A DNA stretch of 64,000 nt from Paragonimus skrjabini miyazakii (lineage: Eukaryota > Platyhelminthes > Trematoda > Plagiorchiida > Troglotrematidae). The stretch covers positions 1-64,000 of the forward strand of contig JTDE01001502.1 in the NCBI GenBank assembly GCA_014338405.1, written 5' to 3'. The translations under genes were made by a program, and so were the position numbers. Below the pieces are notes generated by a model that searched no databases, was not told the DNA's origin, and was given only the letters and a program-made list of their open reading frames with translations. Positions 1-10,175 of the stretch are shown piece by piece (positions within the stretch are counted from its first letter, which is position 1; each line of letters starts with the position of its first letter).

Positions 1-1029
1 TGGGGGCTACGGTGTATTGTCTCCGTGAACATTGTTTCCAATCACGTGTTTCCACGATCAAGAGATATCTCACTATGTGGGTGACATCCAATCATTGTAC
101 CCACTGTAACACTCACTGTCTTCATGTTTGGTGAACACGGTTTTACCAAACAGTTACCTGTCCAAGTAAACAATATTGTGTGCGGTAGCCGACCTGCTAG
201 TCTGCAAAGTCGGTGATCCGACCACCATAGGCTGTATATTTACAATACTTTGACAATCGGCCGTACATCCGAAGTTTCCGGACTGTGTGATGATGAACTA
301 CCGCACTGCGCACACCACCATCCTATCTGGCTTGACGTAGCTGGTGGAGAAATAACGGTCAAACACAGTCACTCTGTTGGGATTTTAGTTGTGGACAGAC
401 GAATTTTAGGGACCAATGAACGAAACAGATCGAAGAGAAGCCTTTTTAATCCATTCTTTCTTTTGTCGGCTCATTACCTACGAATCTATTGCTAAACCTC
501 TGGATAACCGTACAAGTCAATCGTGGTATATTTACCAGCAAATGACACTATTACCCAACTGCTAAGTGATAATAACGACAAACAATATAGAATTACATTA
601 GCTGAGAGAAAACAAGATGATGTCTTATCGGAATGCAGTTCATAAAATCCTCATAGCTAAACTGGAACGTTCGATGCAAAGGGGCAGTTGAGTTGCGTTA
701 GGTGAAACACAACAGCTAGAGCATTGCTACGCCATATTTGCTACACAATTAACTCACTCCAATAGACTGACATTCAAACTTTAAATACGATTAGCTACCA
801 TCACTTATTATTTCTAGCTGTAAGGCAGCTGAATCACAGAACAACCGACATAAGCTTTAAAACTTGCTGGTGTTTGATTTGTATTTCCCACTGTCATGCC
901 ATGGATTATCTACATGAGTTTGCGGTTCAACAGACAGTGCTGTCGATAATAGGTGACAAATTGCATGGTCTGGCGTGCAATTATATGTGAATGTAAATTT
1001 CAGCAAGAGGCTTGTTGGATCATTGTTAT
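1..1029. other. No gene recognised
   Basis: This is AT-leaning sequence with many stops in all frames. The longest open frame (250-495, +) is 81 codons with no recognisable domain. I see no tRNA, repeat or promoter that I can support. The RTE fragment that follows may start slightly earlier than 1030, because its 5' edge is badly decayed. Confidence 0.5.
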
Positions 1030-1485
1030 CCTCGCCGGTTTTATCACGTACCCTGCACGCTGACGTAGCATCTACCGCATCGCGTATTTTTCACTGTGGC
1101 TACTGAACGTAGGTAGAAACCTCAAGGTGGCTAGGCGATGACATGATCACTGACCATGAAAATCTTGTCTGTCCCTTGAACAAGGTTAGTCGGTTCCGTC
1201 TTCTAGGTTGGTGAGTTCGCGACCTTCCGCAACGCCAACTGAAAACACTGTAATATGTCAGTGTTACAATCGCTGGCAAGCCTGTTATTGCAAGGTTGTC
1301 AGTTCTTCTGCTCTTACCCGAAACTCAATTTCTTTGTGGCCTTTTTCTTTCCTTTCTTCTCATATCTATGCATTCATGCTTATATATTACTCTGCTACTT
1401 CGGGTATTATTGTCAGGACAATCGGCAGCTCAAGCGATAATCCCCACTAGTATGCTTTAAAGCTGAAAACGATGATGACAGTGAG
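1030..1485 (+). mobile_element. RTE-type LINE, 3'-terminal fragment (copy A)
   Basis: This is the decayed 3' end of a non-LTR retrotransposon. The translated frames retain pieces of the C-terminal region after the reverse transcriptase. Around 1130-1170 a piece resembles the family's GWKKRRGGQTMTW block with stops, and at about 1182-1215 FRLLGW followed by VRDLPQ corresponds to the usual RLPGWGPRD. After this comes a pyrimidine-rich 3' UTR (1320-1400). Its end (about 1415-1480: CAATCGGCAGCTC, then GATGATGACAGTGAGGATG) matches the 3' end of copy C at 16610-16690. The terminal ATG-type repeat is the same tail seen in perfect form on copy B. No upstream RT domain remains, so this is a 5'-truncated dead copy. 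The 5' boundary is approximate. Confidence 0.72.
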
Positions 1486-2795
1486 GATGCCAACGGTAAA
1501 TCTAGGATACTTTCGTGAACCTTTATAGTCACTGAACATCACTTGAAAATTGAGATTGCACTTGCCCATTATTATCTAATACAGTTTAATACCTGTGATG
1601 ATTCCTGCTTGCAACATTTTATTTAAACTGGTTGCATTTTTCCGCGGTCCATCCATCTGGTCATAAAGTACTGGACTGTACAGACCTTAAGTCTGCAGTT
1701 TGCTACTATGATCACATGTCAGAGTTAGAGACGAATAAGTATGGAACCATTTGCATCCCAGATTTGGAACGCATGAAACAGCACGTGCTTTCTCAAGGTC
1801 GTCTTTCGGTCGGTGCACATTGTCTGTTCGAGCAATCGAGTCAATCAATAAGTTGTAAGGTGTAATTCAACACCACAGCCTCATATCTGTACCAATTTAT
1901 TTTCTTGAATTTGGTTTTCGTTTGTCTGTGTGACTTTGTCCAAATGCCAGTCAAGTGGACTAACTTGCTTTTGTGATGCACATATTTCTAAGCAGCATTT
2001 AATTGGTCAACGGCCTAATCTGTATCGTAACTGGGCTGCAACAGATAACTATATACATTGTTTGCTTTCTATACGTTCTCTACCGAATCAATGCTGTGAG
2101 TCATTGCGTTCCTGCTACACCTTTGTTCCAACAAAACAATTATGCCAATGTGACGCGGACGAGGAATAGTGTTTTGTAATAGGCTGTAGTCAAATTATAT
2201 GGAACGCTGGTTCCGGTATATGGTTTTTCTTGAAAAGTCATTAACCTATTCGCTAACGTTAAGTCTTCACCATCGTAAATAGCAGCTTTAGGGTGAAAAA
2301 GTGATAAGTAACACCCAAGTACCGATTTTGGTCATCAGAATGTGTTGACATATGCACGTGGAAACCGCGAATGTGTGTTCAGGCTGGCAAGCTCAACTCG
2401 TATCTGACGTGAGCTTCAGCTTATACACAGAAAACCGGAAAACATTTTGACAGTCAACTATTCGTATTTATTCTGCAAATTTTGTGTTAAACTGATTCCT
2501 CTGCACATGGAAGATATACTTGAATTATTTGTAACCCAAAATCTAGTTATTCAGTGCAGATTTCTTGGGTCCTTCTTTGAGAAAGTTGAGTATGCTGTTG
2601 CAACGACAAGATAGTCTTCTTTCAAATGTCATATAACCCTAATCTCTCACATGTGAATCTAACTCGCGCAAAAAAATGAACACACAAAACCTCACTCTGG
2701 TGTACTCACTTTTCCAAACGATATGCCTGGTTAACTTCCTGCGTTTTTACTAACTGTGTGTTAATGAGATCTTTCAATATAATAGTTGAACACTG
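1486..2795. other. No gene recognised
   Basis: No repeat or gene can be supported here. A 77-codon + frame at 1632-1865 has a fairly protein-like composition and a possible donor (AAG/GTGTAA) near 1857. I know no family for it, and frames of this length occur often by chance in this window. If the window overlaps a real gene, this is one of the few stretches worth testing as an exon. Confidence 0.4.
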
Positions 2796-3109
2796 GTGAG
2801 TAGTAGGGGATTTTGATTTTCGTATACATACATACACAAACAATTGATCGCAGCTGTCGCATCCCAATAAGCTATCTAGTCGGCCAATTTCGAACAGCAG
2901 AAGCAATAGACTTCAGTTTCGCTCTTACTAGAGCAGCTCGTCAGTAGTGCCTATCATCGCTACTGCCAGGACTTGAACCACAGACACGCTTTTCATGAGG
3001 CAACCGTGTTTACCACTGCACCATTGACCTCACATTAGGCACGACCGAGTTATTATATGTGAACGCTCAACCACTCTTGCTTGTGAGTAATGATCAGGTT
3101 GTTCGATCG
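2796..3109 (-). mobile_element. Hammerhead-bearing tRNA-SINE, antisense arm of a folded locus (S1)
   Basis: Read on the minus strand this is a copy of the SINE best seen at 42463-42788. It has a 5' region, tRNA-like A box (about 3015-3025) and B box (about 2975), a hammerhead motif (2903-2950) and a 3' part ending in the CCCTACTACTCA-type tail at 2797-2810. The segment corresponding to the usual CATATAGATTGAACATCACC (here about 2820-2845) has been replaced by an alternating CATACATACA run. At 3109 the copy joins directly to a plus-oriented 3' half of the same SINE (3110-3217). Both arms carry a private variant (CTATTGCTTCTGCTG instead of CTAGTGCTTCTT), so they arose together rather than as independent insertions. 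Confidence 0.85.
2903..2950 (-). ncRNA. Decayed hammerhead ribozyme motif in SINE S1
   Basis: On the minus strand the parts in order are GCACTA (stem I), CTGACGA, a stem II hairpin, GAAA, a short stem III and TATTGC. The core boxes are intact. A 3-nt insertion (GCT duplicated) lengthens the CTGACGA side of stem II, the palindromic stem III has become ACTGAAGT, and stem I has lost one pair. Self-cleavage is therefore doubtful. The motif is seen directly; inactivity is inferred. Confidence 0.7.
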
Positions 3110-3217
3110 CTCTAATGAGAGCAAAACTTGAGTCTATTGCTTCTGCTGTTCGAAAGTGGCCGACTGGAAAGTCTCTGGCGGAGGCTGCGATCAACTGTGG
3201 GTGATGTTCAATCTATA
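3110..3217 (+). mobile_element. SINE 3' half, sense arm of folded locus S1
   Basis: This is a plus-oriented copy of the SINE from hammerhead stem II (CTCTAATGAGAGC at 3110-3122) through the 3' body to TTCAATCTATA at 3217. It stops at exactly the same internal position as the sense arm of the 42-kb composite (42788). The hammerhead remnant reads GCAAAA where GCGAAA is expected, so the invariant G after stem II is lost. The 5' edge lies inside stem II, right at the junction with the antisense arm. Confidence 0.82.
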
Positions 3218-5025
3218 ACTCTTGATATCAAAAAATATTCAAACAGTAAGCAACAGCAGAAATGCAACCAAGTTCTTAAAATGACATTTGCTCCGAAGTA
3301 AGTCCAAAATTGTAATAGCAGTGAACGTCTTTAAACAGTGGTCTTTTTAACTTCTCGAGGTATCTCAGATATGCTAAACGTGTACTACAAGGTACATAGT
3401 ACAATTCTTAAAACACACGTTGACTACAAACTGGCAACTTAAGAACAGGTTGACATTGACCATTATAACTACACGAAGTCTGCATCATTTACAAGTTTAA
3501 ACTTTTCACGTTCACCTAGACTTTCTGTTCAGTCCATTCTCAGTTCCATCGTTGTTTGCGTTCATCACTGATGCATGTTTTTCCCAAAATCAGATTTGAT
3601 ATTCGCCCACGTCCGCACGAGAAAATCATGTTCATTTTCCTGTCACTGACCTCACATCGGTCGGAATGACCCATCTGAAGTTTCAGGCAGATTTGTTTTC
3701 GATTAACATGCAGTATCTGAATGCAGAAGTTGCTAACGATTTCGAATGGCAAAAATCCCTACCAACCTACTCCCCTACTAGTACTTACTAGCAATCAACA
3801 TTTGTTCCAGTTCTTGATGGTTTCCTCCATTTCCTTCCAACAAGACAAAGTATACGATGGACTTGATTATAGGATTTTGAACAGGTCCGAATTAAACACA
3901 GTATTTTATCCTTTCCTTGCTTACATCTGACTCCCATATACCAGGTATGGTTTGTTTGTTTTCCATTCATTGGTTAGAGTGAGACGGAGTAACTCAATGA
4001 AATATCACATTTGTCTTAACAGTGATGGCAGACTTGAAAAGTTGGCACGGTTTCACTTTTTGTCATGGCTTAGATGCGGATGGAGAGTTCACATTGACTG
4101 CCAGTGTGCGGCGGTTAACAGCTATGAAAGGACACAAAATGTCAACAGTAATGATACGCACCATCAAACCGAAGTAATACAGTGACCGACTCCGTCCGTG
4201 CTACGCAACGATAATTGTAATCGCCTCTACTCACGTAATGCTGCGACGCTTGGTGTTAGAGCGGACAGAAGCTTGGGATGATAACACAAATCAACAAAGA
4301 AGTGGTTAGAAAATAGGGGCACCATAACCATTCTGCTAGTTAGAAAAGTTGTCCTAGATGACACTGTGCAGCAGTCAGTAGCGTGCGTTCACTCTCAACA
4401 GTTTTGTGTAAACTTTTCCCATGAAAAAGTTTGATATGAAAATTTTTATTTAGGATATTCCGTGTCAGTGTTGCTTCGAACGGTTGCTTGAACCATAGTA
4501 CCTTATGATCACGTTACAAATGAATGAATTAGTACTGATAGAATGTTACTCAACTAACATTTGCTTCACGAACACCAGAATTCCGGAGTCCCAAAGAGTT
4601 AGGTAGTAATTTCCAAACCGACAGAACCATACTGTAAGTTCCTTATTTGAAACTGAAGTTTGAGACGATAATTCCGACCTCGCTCGGTCCTAGTTGACGG
4701 GCGAGTTTGTGTCAGTTGGTGAGCAGATGTGAGCAGAAGCTTATGTATCACAACTGGGATTTCTCTCGGATGTCTGCAATGTAATGTTAACTGACCTGAT
4801 GTTGCTATTATTTCTTGACAATATTTTATCCTGAAGTCACTGACTCGCTCCATAATACATTTTTGGTTGCTATCAGACAGGGACACACTGACTACTTTTC
4901 CCTATGCGAACTCAAAACGGAGCTGCACAAAATAAAAGTTTAAATTTTAGACTTCAAGTTTGTTGTTTCCGCACAGTGACGAAACAGAGTTGATGGTGAA
5001 GGTGCCTGACGATGTATTTAGTGGA
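3218..5025. other. No gene recognised
   Basis: No recognisable gene or repeat. Open frames reach 95 codons (4599-4886, -) but carry no domain I know. The stretch at 3950-4190 has a 77-codon frame (+), again without a recognisable family. Confidence 0.45.
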
Positions 5026-5500
5026 TATATAAAATTAAGTAACGAGTTAAAATGTTATTGTTCAACAAAATAATGAAGGGACAACGTGGTTGGATAAATA
5101 ATTAACACTACTTAGCTGTGGTTAGGAATACAAACGAAGTCGGACGTAGGTATTCAATGTTACTCGAGATGGGACAGTGAGATGGGAACAAATTGTCTCA
5201 TACGTCGGATGGTCATGTTTGGTCAAAGAATTTCCTGGATTTGAACGAAGTGTTTCTACACGCACGAATTCGGGTGATGTAGTAAGGTTGTGACTGCCTC
5301 GACATTTGACCTTTCGCGACAATTTGGCCGGTACCCGATAAGAAGTGGAACGTACTCTCTTTCTGTCTGTGTAGTCGGATTGCGACAGTCTCGGTTATCG
5401 ACAAGAGGTGGCATTTGGTAATGTATTTCCGATTGTCTGAAAAATGCCAAGGACTCCCAGTTGGTGAAACAAATCCAGCAATATTCGAAGTTTTGCATCA
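5026..5500 (-). mobile_element. Penelope-like element, inverted 3' fragment
   Basis: On the minus strand a frame reads ITETVAIRLHRQ (about 5365-5400). This matches the end of the GIY-YIG region of Penelope-like elements, which usually reads EAIAIRLHKP. The next 340 bp, 5375 down to 5026, are an almost identical inverted copy of 9733-10085 in the main PLE, with only scattered differences. The match breaks at 5026, where the main copy continues (at 10086) into its terminal sequence. The fragment lies directly upstream of the N-terminal part of the plus-oriented PLE. PLE copies with a partial inverted copy at the 5' end are well known, so it may belong to the same insertion. The edge near 5500 is approximate. 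Confidence 0.75.
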
Positions 5501-5639
5501 AGCCTGCTGTATTTAAAACTACTGTTGACTTTATCGCAAAATGTACCGAGAGAAACTAGTACCCAGTACTCTGTTGGAGATACCTCTGGCGTAACAGTAT
5601 CCAGCTCATCAGTAAATCGCTGAAACGATAAACAGGTAA
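5501..5639. other. Transition between inverted and direct PLE parts
   Basis: The junction of the minus-oriented PLE 3' fragment and the plus-oriented PLE 5' part lies somewhere in this short stretch. I cannot place it exactly, because neither flank shows recognisable protein similarity here. Confidence 0.35.
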
Positions 5640-5928
5640 CAAACAGGACGTGTGTGTTTCCCATGCGGCAGAGCTCGAACGAAACAAGTCCTGAAGTTAT
5701 CACGTGGTTGGGAATCCGTCAACTAATGAGAGAATTACCTTTGTATCGGAATCTCGTAGAAAGGTCAACAGAGAGAATACGGATATTTCTACTCTTCACA
5801 ATCAGTCCGAAAACAGCCACAAATGCAATTTTCAGCCTGGTCAAAGCGGTACGTTCGTAACGTTTGTTCATTGAACTTGAGTAATCCACTAACTGAAATT
5901 TTGTCGCTTAAACCGAAATTCTGCTAAC
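5640..5928 (+). pseudogene. Penelope-like element RT ORF, N-terminal part (interrupted)
   Basis: The frame at 5850-5924 reads NVCSLNLSNPLTEILSLKP and then KFC. This fits the conserved region of PLE proteins upstream of the reverse transcriptase core, where a leucine-rich NLS...LSLGPKFC block precedes a DL..QFENL block. The second block is found only after 8046 (QLDLEDQFENYN), on the far side of a minus-oriented RTE LINE. The two halves are in the expected order and spacing once the LINE is ignored. Upstream, about 5650-5850, a frame with stops may be the rest of the N-terminal domain. This is a dead copy. The join rests on family knowledge plus the order of the motifs, not on an uninterrupted reading frame. 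Confidence 0.7.

Positions 5929-5967
<39 letters not shown>
5929..5967. repeat. (CAT)13 microsatellite, RTE 3' tail
   Basis: Thirteen perfect CAT units, which read ATG/TGA on the minus strand. The position at the 3' end of RTE copy B, and the degenerate ATGATGACGATAATG-type ends of copies A (about 1470) and C (about 16660), show it is the element's tail and not a chance microsatellite. Short 3' tandem repeats are usual for RTE-clade elements. Confidence 0.9.
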
Positions 5968-6269
5968 AAACAGTAATACATCATTGATTCACACTGATGC
6001 TCAACTGCCAAAAAACTACGGAGAAGCAACAAAAGAGCAAACCCTGTATAGGAAGAGAGGAAGAAATTATGGAAAGAGAAGGGGATCTCACCACTAGAAA
6101 TGACTACGTCTATATTCAAACATAAATCATCAATGCGTCTACACGTTGCGAACAAACAAGCGAGCTGTAAGCGAAAGTAAGGCGTCATTGGCAAGCAAGC
6201 TTCCTTAGGGATTTCACTGCCCCACGTCACTAAGCGCACTCACTCCACAGATAACTCGGACAAACAACA

Positions 6270-8030
6270 TTAACATTTACGCCACTGAGTTCGGTTAGCC
6301 GCTATCTTACCTAACGTCTGAAGCCACTGACTCTGTGAGTCGTGAGGGCCCCAACCCGGGAGAAAAACCCGATCTACAATGACCAACCCCCGCGTGAACG
6401 ATTTCATTTCTCTACGCCAAGTCATCATCTGTCCACCTCGCACATTACGCCAAACGGTCGCATTGTCGGCAAACAATGCTCGGTGTGGCAGATGACCAGC
6501 CGGCATTCTAAGTACATGACCGAACCACGTAAGTCTTTGCAAATCTAGTGACTCAACAGAAGATTTCGTCTGACAATCAGTGCCAAACACCCGCTCCCTA
6601 ACCTCCTCGTTTCTTACTCGTTGGTGCCACCCGATACGAGCGATTGAACATAAACATCGGTGGTCAAATACCGTTAGTGGTCGGGTTCCGCTGCCGTAAA
6701 GTAATGCAGCCCTCATTGTTGTCTGATATACGCGACCCTTGAGTTTCAGATAGATACTTTTCTGTCGCTCTAGCCTTGGAAATACGCGCTTCTACTTCAT
6801 TCCCCACACTTCCGCCGCCGCCGCTGTTGCAACATCCTAGATATACAAACCGGTCAACAACCTCCATGACTGCATTATCTAACATTAAATCTACGTAATC
6901 ACAACAATCTTGCAGAAGCACGTTGCATTTCGAGGCTGCAAAGTGCATTCCGAAGTACTTAGCAGAACGCGAAATAGCGTTTAGCGTTGTTTGTACCATT
7001 TGGAAGTTGTCAAACAGCAACACCTTGTCGTCAGCATAATCAAGATCAGTCAGCCTTCCCCAGATAGGAGGTCCACACCGGCATCCTGTGAGTGTCGACG
7101 AAAACCCTCTATTATTTCGTCCATGACGAAATCGAACAAAAATGGTGAACAAGGACAGCCTTAACGAACGCCACCCATGGTGCTGAAACTATCAGACAGT
7201 TCACCGTAAAACCTAAACTGACCCGAAATATTGGAGCAAAGCGCTGACAATATGTTCACATACGTGGTCGTTACACCCCTGCGTTTAAGCGACTCTAAAA
7301 GTGTAGATCGATCCACCGAATCAAACACACATTTATAGTCAAGAAACACGGCGACTGTTGGCAGGCGGTACAAGTAACGTTGCTCCAAAATTTGACGGAG
7401 GGTAAGAATGTGATCTATACATCCACGACCAGGACGAAATCCTGCCTGTTCTTCTTTAATGTTTAACTCCCGAACTGCAGTGAGTCAACGAAGTATAATG
7501 GATGCAAGAACCCTAGAAATGACTGGGGTCACATTAATTCCCCTATGGTTTTCGCAAGAGCCCTTGATAACTTTCTTGAATATAGGAACTATTATCGCGT
7601 GATCCCAGCACAGAGGGATGGTCTCCGTCGTCCACACAAGTTGGGACAACTAAGTCAAGGCTTCTACTAACGCCTCTCCATCTTCTTTGAAAAGAACCGG
7701 CACCAGATCACCTGGACCAGGGGTCCCATTACGTTTGAGAGCCGAGATGCAATTGCAAACATCAGTCTCCGTGGGTGGCTCCAAATCTACCGACCAGGGT
7801 GTTACATCGAAAGTTTGTGGCGGCAACACGGTAGAAGCAGGAGGCAAGCTAAATTGACCCTCAAAGGGTTCTACCCAACGCTCTAACCTTATGGACTTAC
7901 TACAGATTGGTGTGCCACCTGCCTCACTGATAGCTTCAATGACAGACGGTCGTCTGGGACTAGTGGTACGGATCAGCTTAAATAGTTTGCCAGTGTTCAA
8001 AGGCGGTTTCCATTTCCCTTCTGCTATCAT
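6270..8030 (-). pseudogene. Reverse transcriptase of RTE-type LINE (frameshifted)
   Basis: This is the reverse transcriptase and C-terminal region of the LINE, spread over several minus-strand frames. Recognisable parts, in coding order, are: TTSPRRPSVIEAI and a PGPGDLVP block (about 7980-7700), FRPGRGCIDHILTLRQ (about 7440-7390), VFLDYKCVFDSVDR (about 7350-7300), YADD at 7038-7027 (the catalytic metal-binding motif of RT palm), FVYLGCC (about 6850), then RLTWFGHVLRMP (about 6540-6500) and LPGWGPHDSQSQW (about 6370-6330). The YADD motif is intact, but at least three frame breaks (near 7640, 7390 and 7155) and stops prevent one continuous protein. The family would normally carry an apurinic-type endonuclease upstream; none remains here. 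Confidence 0.88.
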
Positions 8031-8033
8031 GGT

Positions 8034-10175
8034 GGAAGAACTGAACAGTTAGATCTGGAAGATCAGTTTGAAAATTACAACGGTCAGCTACGAAATTTAT
8101 ATCCGTTTTACGGAGTAAACTTCGAATAGTTTATACCTACCCTTGTGAATGCTTGTTTAAAGTGTTTGAGCTATAACATTTCGCCATGAGGGTTACTTAA
8201 AAAGTCCTGCCTGGAAGCGCCCAATGTTTTAAAGAACGAGCATTCTGTTACTATATCAAAGCCTGATAAAGGAGCAGGAACCGGTTTACTGAATACAACC
8301 GATTACGTCGTAAATATTTTGTACCTCTTGTCAAACATAACGAAATTCCATAACGAAAATGCTGGTAGAAATGATACTGGCAAACAAAAACTATCGAACA
8401 TTCTGCGCCGAGTTAAACATGCTGATTCCATTAGCGCTCATGTATTTGGTCTTATTCGTCTGACAAGACCTCGTTTTCCGTGACTATACGACATGTCTAT
8501 TATACATGGAAGACCATTCAGGTCAATACTAGGCATCTGTAAACCCTACTACGCGGCTGCACACTGGCTGGCAGAAATTCTGAAAACAGTCGAGGAAAAA
8601 ATAACTAAATGCAGTTTAAAAGATACCTTCGAATTGGTGGACTCTTCTGCAAACCGTAATATAACGGACAAGAAATTTTTACCTCTTGGTGCGTTGTTGT
8701 TAGTTACCAACGAACTATTGGCTGAAACCATTAAGTTTTATGTGAGTACATCGCGAACCACCAGATTAACTTTCGGCTGCCCCTAGGAGATCTTAAAGCG
8801 TGATTGTTATTCTGCACAAGCAATATGAAATTTCAGTTTAACGGTAAGCTGTATCGTCAGGTTGATGGTTTTACCGTGAGCTCCCCCTTAGACACAGTGC
8901 TAACCGATATCTACGTGAGTATGCTCAAAAACAACCAGCTGAATGAGATCATCAAAGAAATTGGCCATTACTTAATATATGTAGACATTATCTTTTGCGT
9001 GGTAGACTGTTTGAAACACTCAGAAACCATCAGAAATTCTTAACGAGTCTCACAACAAAATTGCATTCAATTTGGAGGAGGAAGTTAATGGCGAATTTTT
9101 TTTCCAGACGTGGCACTGATAAGCATATCACACAGTTCACTACAGAGAAGCGTACTTAGGAAGAAAACGGACTGGTCAATACCTGCACTTTCATAGCTAT
9201 GAACTGATCAGGTCAAAACCTGGCCTTGCACGTTTTCTGACAGATGGAGCAAACAGAATATGTACAGTGGACACTAGACAAGAGAAACTAATGAATTTAC
9301 AGGAGATTCTTAGCAGTCATACTTATCGGGAAAAGTTTATCGACAGTAGTATGCATCAGGGACGGTCGCGACACTTCGTGATTAGTGTCAATAAGAAAGA
9401 TGTCCACTTATCTTTGCCATTCAAAGGTGACGCAACGGTTTATTTACTTTGGCGTGAAATCATTAATGTCATCCACACGATTTATTATGCCGCAAGTTCT
9501 TTTGTCATACCTCATTCAAAATGAGCGGTACCATTGGATTTGAAAAAACGTGCTCAATAATATTGCGTGATTCTTTGTCCATTCATTTGGCTGTTCCTGT
9601 GGTTCAGCATATATAGGTCGCACTACTAGACACTGATCTGAAAGAAATCGTCAAAACTGCTCAGCATGGCACAACTTTGGGACAATAAAATTAGTAATTC
9701 CTCAATTCCGGCTTAGTTGATCGATTTTGATCGATACACAGACAGGAAGGGAGCACGTCCGACCGCTTATCAGGTACCGGCTAAATTGTCGCGGAAGGTC
9801 AAATGTCGAGGCAGTCACAACCCTACTACATCACCCGAATTCGTGCGTGCAGAAACACTTCGTTCAAATCCAGGAAATTCTTTGACCAAACATGACCATC
9901 CGACGTATGAGACAATTTGTTCCCATCTCACTGTCCCATCTCGAGTAACATTGAATACCTACGTCCGACTTCGTTTGTATTCCTAACCACAGCTAAGTAG
10001 TGTTAATTATTTATCTAACCACGATGTCCCTTCATTATTTTGTTGAACAATAACATTTTAACTCGTTACTTAATTTTATATAACTGCATTAGTCAAACAG
10101 AAGAACCTACTGAAAACAGTCTGTTTGCTGAAACGTTGCTTTTCGTGGTTTCCGGGGATTTTTAATTATCTGGTT
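8034..10175 (+). pseudogene. Penelope-like element: RT core, GIY-YIG remnant and 3' end
   Basis: The plus-strand frames resume the PLE protein at QLDLEDQFENYN (8046). They continue with VTISKPDKGAGTGLLN (about 8250-8300), the finger block WLAEILKTVEEK with SLKDTFELVD (8567-8640), and LVTNELLAETI (8700-8733). The palm follows: VDGFTVSSPLDTVLTDIYVS (8861-8920) and YVDI at 8978-8989, where active enzymes have YVDD. Next come RTGQYLHFHSYE (about 9165-9205) and the thumb and linker (9267-9524). At 9592-9633 the frame CSCGSAYIGRTTRH matches the start of a GIY-YIG endonuclease. From 9733 the sequence matches the inverted fragment at 5375-5026. At 10100-10170 comes the terminal segment (CTGAAAACAGTCTG, TTGCTGAAACGTTGC). 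Stops and frameshifts, and loss of the second catalytic Asp, show a dead copy. Confidence 0.87.
9733..10085 (+). repeat. Arm of a 350-bp inverted repeat (PLE C-terminus and 3' UTR)
   Basis: Nearly identical, in inverse orientation, to 5375-5026. It begins near ATACACAGACAGGAAGG and ends at ACTTAATTTTATATA. The two arms are separated by about 4.36 kb holding the PLE 5' part, the nested RTE and the PLE reverse transcriptase. The arms are much better conserved than the protein similarity of the intervening PLE would suggest. Confidence 0.85.

Larger units (their letters stand above)
5929..8033 (-). mobile_element. RTE-type LINE, 5'-truncated (copy B), nested in a Penelope-like element
   Basis: This is a minus-strand non-LTR retrotransposon. 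In its 5' to 3' direction it has: the end of the linker before RT (8030-7650), the RT fingers and palm (7500-6700), the C-terminal post-RT region (6700-6270), a pyrimidine-rich 3' UTR (6260-5970) and a perfect trinucleotide tail (5967-5929). It lacks the endonuclease, so it is 5'-truncated, as is usual after target-primed reverse transcription. It sits between the two halves of the PLE reverse transcriptase gene, so it inserted after the PLE. I cannot define a target-site duplication because of the microsatellite at the 3' junction. It is the best-preserved RTE copy here and the reference for copies A, C and D. Confidence 0.88.

Noticed and set aside
5600..5640. CTGATGAG box on the minus strand near 5617, a possible hammerhead in the PLE
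   Set aside because: No GAAA box or pairing stem II follows at the required distance.
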